Below are positions 15,901 through 19,207 of a DNA stretch of 19,207 bases, in pieces. The position numbers and the translations under genes were made by a program. This DNA comes from Candidatus Eiseniibacteriota bacterium. Lineage in GTDB: Bacteria > Arandabacterota > Arandabacteria > Arandabacterales > Arandabacteraceae. Location: positions 1 to 19,207 of the forward strand of contig JAUVJV010000003.1 of assembly GCA_030592245.1 (NCBI GenBank). Reading direction: 5' to 3'. The notes beneath the pieces are model-generated. The model made no database searches. It was not told the origin of the DNA and saw nothing but the letters and a program-made list of their open reading frames with translations. Within the stretch, counting starts at the first letter, position 1. The number at the start of each line of letters is the position of its first letter.

Positions 15901-15944
15901 GTCGTGAACTGGTGATTCTCTATTGCTAATCTCGGAAGCCGCAT
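12903..15944 (-). CDS. RND-family efflux transporter permease (AcrB/YerP-like)
   Basis: A 1013-residue inner-membrane proton-driven pump with the duplicated RND architecture: TM1 at about 13-31, a large periplasmic loop (~35-325), a helix bundle (~330-490), TM7 near 525-545, a second periplasmic loop (~550-850), and a final bundle (~858-1005). Recognisable blocks are GSTPEDVEDLIVNPVEEAI, PRGTSLDRSDELV, AIPFAMIGSVLALLITRNSFSF and ETRFIPIILTTATTVGGLLPL. The proton-relay segment of TM4 reads GLLVDNAIVVTEN (D398-N399) where AcrB-type pumps have two Asp. It is the last gene of the tetR-tolC-adaptor-pump operon, 12 nt after the adaptor gene, with GAGG about nine bases before its ATG. The full length indicates a working transporter. 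Substrates (drugs, lipids, solvents or a secreted product) cannot be told. Confidence 0.95.
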   Translation of the reverse strand: MRLPRLAIENHQFTTIIVALLVLSGVVSYLTMPRSEDPQVAPPGTTVIIVYPGSTPEDVEDLIVNPVEEAINELEDIKEINGWAADNLAIVDVEFLGGSDPDEKYADVVQKANSIKSRLPGGITSLEIHKWSVNEVSILQLALVSEDTPYRELERELEILEKRIQRISGVKTVETWAFPEQEVRVSLDLEKMAQFRIPVGRVIGAVQSANTNIPGGSVDIGDRRFTIQTSGSYESVEDIANTVVHAMDGKIVYLKDVADVELGYEDESYRARFNGERAVFLTVTQKSGSNIFTVMDALEGEIADFEESLSGDIRLETVFDQSGSVSRRLNGFFMSLLQGLVLVGAIVFLSVNVRTSLIVMMAIPFSILIGLGFVDATGYGLQQMSIAGLVIALGLLVDNAIVVTENIGRFMRMGYSRKEAAWEGTSQVGWAVVSATATTVLAFVPIMMMKDVTGDFIRSMPATVVYTLTASLFLSLTLTPYLSSKFIKVTATSGYNRMRRLLQHFIETRYRNMLDYAIRHPGRVIGLALAMFIGCLALFPVVGVSFFPKADKPQILVNIDSPRGTSLDRSDELVRQVEAYVAGRDEVRSYTTNIGHSNPRVYYNMWSRQEVPHHAQVMVELKQGDMKALGGLVEDLRRDFADLPGTKVEVKEFEQGPPVQAPIAIVVIGDNLDMLELIARDVENIIARAPATTNISNPLGTSKTDLHININRAKAGMLGVNLSDIDLAVRAGMAGLPIATYNDEEGKEFAIVVRLPFEGKPTIADLDRIYVTSITGAQVALSQVAKLEPKAAPLGIDHFNLERAVTITADVIGNASVDVATRQVVASLRAYNWPRGYRYYIAGEHENREESFGGMGRAVIIALVAILAVLVLQFRSYRQPLIVFAAIPFAMIGSVLALLITRNSFSFTAFIGLTSLVGIVINNSIILVDYTNQLRRKGTGLIEALKEASETRFIPIILTTATTVGGLLPLTLGGGSMWAPMGWTIIGGLICSTVLTLLLVPVLYKLLSPETIE

Positions 15945-15956
15945 CGGTAAAGTCCT

Positions 15957-17135
15957 CTACTCTTTGTCCGGATCACCCGGGCCATCCCGGTTACCATTCT
16001 CCCCCGGGCCATCCACAATGCGGATGGCGGCATTGTCGGTAAGATATGCCGCGCCCTCGGTGACCACCAACTCTTCACCCTCGAGGCCCGATTGTATGGC
16101 AACTCTCTCGCCAATGAGGCAGCCGAGCACGACAGCTTTCTTGAGTGCCATCGCGCCTCCTTGATCGGGAACATAGACATAGCCGTGCTCACCGTCGGCC
16201 TCAATAAGGGCCTCTATCGGGACAATATGCATGGGCTCACGACTTGCAGGGAAGACATCCACTCTCGCCACAAACCCGGAGACCAACTTCATGCCGCCAT
16301 CATCCAGTGAGAGCTCTATCTCGAAGGCCCCGCTCATCGGGTCGGCCGCCTCGCCGATCTCCACAACGCGTGCCGGGAATTCCAGACCCTTGTATGCATC
16401 GAAGGTGACCCTCGCCGAATCGCCTAATGATAGCCTTATAATGTCCCGGTCCGAGATCCCCGCCCGAACCGTCCACTGCCCCCCGCTTGATCCAAAAAAG
16501 AATACGGGAGAGCCCGGGGCCACCAGTTCATTGACCTCGGCAAAGCGCTTCAGGATCCTGCCGTCGGTTGGTGCATATATGGAGGAGTGTGTCTGGTTAA
16601 ACTCAGCGATCGTAAGCTGCGACCTTGCCACCGAGAATCCCGTCTCCACATCCTGGACCTGCTCGAGAGTGATGACGCTATCGGCGTAGAGCCGCCTGGC
16701 CCTCTTGAGATCTCTGTCCGCCTTGTCGAAACCGCTGCGCGCCTGGGTGACCTGCGCATCAATCTCATCGGCCTTAAGCGCCGCCAGCAGCTGCCCGCTC
16801 ATCACCGCTTCGCCCTCGTCAGCGGGGATTCTCCCGACAATCCCGCCGGTTTTGAATGACAGCCGGACCTCCATGGCGCTGGTGAGCTTCCCGCTGGTAT
16901 GTACCGGGACTGAGACCTCCTCGAAGTCCACCCGCACGGTCTTGACAGGAATACCCTGCTCGTCACCGTTCCCGCCGCCGTTTCCGCCACAACCTCCCAT
17001 CACAGCAACACCTACCACAACAGCTCCCAGCAGCGCTCCACCCAACAGGACCCTCCACCCCCCGCTGATGCCGAGCCGGGCGATCCTGTGCCTCCCTGTT
17101 GATTTCTCTCTGCATGCCACTCTGAATGCTTGCAT
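15957..17135 (-). CDS. RND efflux periplasmic adaptor (membrane-fusion lipoprotein, HlyD/AcrA type)
   Basis: A 392-residue adaptor that bridges the RND pump and the outer-membrane channel. The N-terminus has a long basic region, a hydrophobic stretch (29-46) and a lipobox VMGGC with C49 as the likely lipidated Cys, followed by a Gly/Asn-rich spacer. A biotinyl-lipoyl half (VRLSFKTGGIVGRIPADEGEAVMSGQLLAAL) is followed by a helical hairpin of about 60 residues (DAQVTQARSGFDKADRDLKRARRLY...). The second lipoyl half (IYAPTDGRILKRFAEVNELVAPGSPVF), a beta-barrel region (VRAGISDRDIIRLSLGDSARVTF) and a membrane-proximal domain complete it. All expected parts are present. AGGTGAG lies six bases before the ATG. 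It sits 16 nt after the tolC-like gene and 12 nt before the pump gene, so all three form one export complex. Confidence 0.94.
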   Translation of the reverse strand: MQAFRVACREKSTGRHRIARLGISGGWRVLLGGALLGAVVVGVAVMGGCGGNGGGNGDEQGIPVKTVRVDFEEVSVPVHTSGKLTSAMEVRLSFKTGGIVGRIPADEGEAVMSGQLLAALKADEIDAQVTQARSGFDKADRDLKRARRLYADSVITLEQVQDVETGFSVARSQLTIAEFNQTHSSIYAPTDGRILKRFAEVNELVAPGSPVFFFGSSGGQWTVRAGISDRDIIRLSLGDSARVTFDAYKGLEFPARVVEIGEAADPMSGAFEIELSLDDGGMKLVSGFVARVDVFPASREPMHIVPIEALIEADGEHGYVYVPDQGGAMALKKAVVLGCLIGERVAIQSGLEGEELVVTEGAAYLTDNAAIRIVDGPGENGNRDGPGDPDKE

Positions 17136-17151
17136 TGCTTTCTCACCTGTC

Positions 17152-18525
17152 TCAGTTGAATCTGTGGATTCCCATGACCCGTTCGTATTCCGCCCGCTTT
17201 ATGTGGTAATCGAAAGTGGTTACTATCAGGTTTACCTGGCCCCGGGTCATGGTGACCCTCGCATCCAGGAACTCTATCTGAGGTGATACTCCCTCCCTGA
17301 ATTTCCGGTTAACGATCTCAAAGGACTTCGTTGCGCTCTCGTTACGGTCGAGGGCGGCCTCATGCGTTTTGTGGGCAACGATGAGGTTCTCGCGAGCCTC
17401 GGTGACCTCCAGCCTTATTCCCTGCTCAAGCTCGCTCATCTGGGCCTTGAGCCGGTTCTCCTCGGCCCGGGCCTGGTCCGTCTGCGCCTTTCTCCGAAGT
17501 CCGCTGAAGAGGTTCCACTGGAGCACGAATGAGCCCATCCAGAAGTCGTCCTCCCCACCGAACCGGTAGTCCTCGCCCTGGTAGCCATAGTCGAACGCAA
17601 AGAGGAGATTGGGAAGATAGGTGGACCTAGACAACCTCACTCCATTCCCGGCGGCCTCTATACCGCTCTCGAGCTGGGCCACCTCATAACGCTTGCCAAG
17701 GGCCCGCTTCTGCAGCCCCGCAAGATCATTATCCGGTCCCGGCGGGAGGTCCTCCGGAATCGCTATCTCGACCGGAGTATCCAGAGGCCGGTTGAGAAGA
17801 AAGTTGAAATAGGATTGCGCCAGAATCCTTCCCTTCTCAGCCTCCGCCTTCTGCTGCTCGAGCTCGCTCAGCTCGGCCTGGGCGCGATAGACCACGTCCC
17901 TCGTGACCTTCTGGTTCTCAAACAGACTCCGGCTCACCCTGAGGTTTTCCTGGAGCAGATCCTCGGTCTCCTCGGCCAGCTCCACGAACTTGACCGTCTT
18001 GAGATAGTTATAGTAGCCCGTCTTGATCTCAAGTATGAGGTCCTGCCTGAACACGTCGCGTCCGGCCTCCTCGGCCGAGGCCAGGTTGGAGTTGATCCTA
18101 TAATTGTAGTAAAGCACGGGTTGGAATATGGGCTGAACCACCTCGATCGTGGTTTCCTGCTCTCTCTCCCGGAGGAATGGCGTGCTCATATTGGGTACGT
18201 CTGTGGGAAACGCAGGTTCTCCAATCAATTGGTTGAGGGCGTCGTGAATCGGATTCACCAGGTCGCCGACAGGAAAATCAACCGTCCTCCCACCACCCGC
18301 ACGGGAATACCTGGCACTTATGTCCACCGTGGGAAAGAAGAGGCCCCTGGCCTCCCGCAGGGCAGCCCTGCTCTTCTCCAGTGAGAAGTTGCGCTGCCTG
18401 AGCGCCAGGTTGCTCTCGAGCCCTTCCTCGACATACCCCTCGAGTACTCCGGCCGCCACAGAAGGCGCCACGGTCATCGACACAAGCACCAGACTCAACA
18501 CGACAAGTATCATTGCTCTCATCAT
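17152..18525 (-). CDS. TolC-family outer-membrane efflux protein
   Basis: A 457-residue precursor with a signal peptide (hydrophobic 5-19, SVAA near 22-25, likely cut after A25). The mature protein has the internally duplicated OEP layout: helices with repeated LEKSRAALREARGLFFPTVDISARYS-type and VRLSRSTYLPNLLFAFDYGYQ-type beta segments, and long coiled-coil helices such as 'YRAQAELSELEQQKAEAEKG' and 'ARAEENRLKAQMSELEQG'. FNLF-like WNLFSG, and NRKFREGVSPQIEFLDARV near the C-terminus, are typical of the family. It should form the trimeric outer-membrane exit duct of the pump encoded downstream. The ATG overlaps the TetR gene stop by four bases (ATGA), showing translational coupling. Confidence 0.94.
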   Translation of the reverse strand: MMRAMILVVLSLVLVSMTVAPSVAAGVLEGYVEEGLESNLALRQRNFSLEKSRAALREARGLFFPTVDISARYSRAGGGRTVDFPVGDLVNPIHDALNQLIGEPAFPTDVPNMSTPFLREREQETTIEVVQPIFQPVLYYNYRINSNLASAEEAGRDVFRQDLILEIKTGYYNYLKTVKFVELAEETEDLLQENLRVSRSLFENQKVTRDVVYRAQAELSELEQQKAEAEKGRILAQSYFNFLLNRPLDTPVEIAIPEDLPPGPDNDLAGLQKRALGKRYEVAQLESGIEAAGNGVRLSRSTYLPNLLFAFDYGYQGEDYRFGGEDDFWMGSFVLQWNLFSGLRRKAQTDQARAEENRLKAQMSELEQGIRLEVTEARENLIVAHKTHEAALDRNESATKSFEIVNRKFREGVSPQIEFLDARVTMTRGQVNLIVTTFDYHIKRAEYERVMGIHRFN

Positions 18526-19187
18526 TGCTCAGCAACCTCGGAGCCACCGTCCGGCGGCCGCAATGCCTCGTAGATGAAGGCGAAAAAATCCTCTATGAGA
18601 TCCTTGAGGTCAATGTTCTCGAATTCCCTCATGTGCTTGCACTTGCGCGCGACGACCCTTATCACGCCGTCGGTTTGTGCCCATAGCAGGATGGCGGTCC
18701 TAATGGGATCGAGATCACCCCTGATGCTCCCATCCTCGATTCCCTGCCGGATCGACTGGGCGACCACCCCCAGGACGGCCATGCCCTCCTGGTGACACTC
18801 AATACCTACCTGGCCGACCTCCTCCGGCCGGGTCACCTTCGCATCGAAATGCATCATGGCCTCGAAGTAATCGGGGTACTTCTGGGAGAACTCATAGTAG
18901 GCCTGACCGATCTCGCGGACTTTCTCGACTCCCGGGATCGGGGATGCCATTGCGGTCTCGAACATGCCCCTCAGTATCCGCAGCGCACGGTGATGGATCC
19001 CGAAGTAGATGTCTTCCTTGCTCTCGAAGTAGAGGTAGAGCGTCCCCTTGCTGAGTTCTGCCACCCCGGCGACCTCATCCATGGTGGCCTCCTTGACCCC
19101 CCTGGAGAAGAAGACCTTCTCCGCAGCATCAAGGATGCTCTCCCTGCGCTGCTCCTTTTCCCGTTCCCTCCGCTCAGTAGTCCCCAT
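18522..19187 (-). CDS. TetR/AcrR-family transcriptional repressor, first gene of the efflux operon
   Basis: A 221-residue one-component regulator. The N-terminal TetR DNA-binding domain is complete: RRESILDAAEKVFFSRGVKEATMDEVA followed by the recognition helix AELSKGTLYLYFESKEDI (about 44-61). The helical ligand-binding domain (about 65-210) is divergent, as usual. AGGAG six bases before the ATG supports the start. Being the first gene of the same transcript as the channel, adaptor and pump, it most likely represses its own operon and is released by a pump substrate; this follows family precedent and is not shown by an operator in the window because the upstream region is cut off after 20 bases. 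Confidence 0.93.
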   Translation of the reverse strand: MGTTERREREKEQRRESILDAAEKVFFSRGVKEATMDEVAGVAELSKGTLYLYFESKEDIYFGIHHRALRILRGMFETAMASPIPGVEKVREIGQAYYEFSQKYPDYFEAMMHFDAKVTRPEEVGQVGIECHQEGMAVLGVVAQSIRQGIEDGSIRGDLDPIRTAILLWAQTDGVIRVVARKCKHMREFENIDLKDLIEDFFAFIYEALRPPDGGSEVAEQ

Positions 19188-19204
19188 GACTTCTCCTATA
19201 ATAA
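19188..19204 (-). promoter_or_regulatory. Ribosome binding site and possible -10 box of the efflux operon
   Basis: On the minus strand TATTAT is followed almost at once by AGGAG and the TetR ATG at 19187. AGGAG is a clear Shine-Dalgarno. TATTAT matches five of six -10 bases, but a start site seven bases on would fall inside the Shine-Dalgarno, and the -35 region lies outside the window, so the promoter part is speculative. Confidence 0.4.
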
Positions 19205-19207
19205 AGC

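Overview
The window reads as a compact stretch of chromosome from a Gram-negative-type bacterium, since it has a TolC-like outer-membrane channel, a lipoprotein adaptor and an RND pump. It is GC-rich. The secreted M1 aminopeptidase ends in a FlgD-Ig/Por-type tail, and there is a cytosolic Ser/Thr kinase with TolB-like and TPR regions. That combination is typical of FCB-group and neighbouring candidate phyla (Eisenbacteria, Krumholzibacteria, Zixibacteria, Latescibacteria-like lineages). This placement is inference; no rRNA or marker gene is present. Every supported gene lies on the minus strand, so transcription runs from high to low coordinates. No tRNA, rRNA, CRISPR array, phage gene or intact insertion sequence was seen.

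From right to left in the direction of transcription: 19187-12903 is a four-gene efflux operon (TetR-type repressor, TolC-type outer-membrane protein, lipoprotein membrane-fusion adaptor, RND permease) with a 4-nt overlap and gaps of 16 and 12 nt. After a 217-nt gap with 21-bp repeats comes an iron-sulfur protein with an N-terminal helix-turn-helix-like region (12685-11624). Next is a zinc-ribbon/Ser-Thr kinase/TolB-like/TPR protein (to 8373), preceded by a good sigma70-like promoter that sits so close to the first ATG that the internal MKCPKC start is preferred. A NatA/NatB-like ABC exporter pair follows (8203-5986, 8-nt overlap). A secreted M1 metallopeptidase (5705-3006) has the clearest promoter of the window. 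The 590-nt stretch 3005-2415 holds hairpins, a 27-bp tandem repeat with collagen-like coding potential, and a broken mscL. The left end has a beta-CASP metallo-beta-lactamase-fold RNase-like protein (2414-1008) and a zinc-ribbon SAM methyltransferase that runs off the left edge (932-1).

The most notable item is the mscL remnant at 2510-2690. It has a strong ribosome binding site, an intact MscL N-terminus and an intact Cys-rich MscL C-terminal tail, but the whole channel core is missing and the two ends are out of frame. Four gaps or gene ends also carry short tandem duplications (27, 15, 19 and 21 bp), one of which repeats the stop-codon region of the kinase gene. No obviously new multi-gene defence or biosynthetic system was found. 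The efflux operon, ABC pair, kinase and iron-sulfur protein look like ordinary chromosomal cargo with some unusual details.
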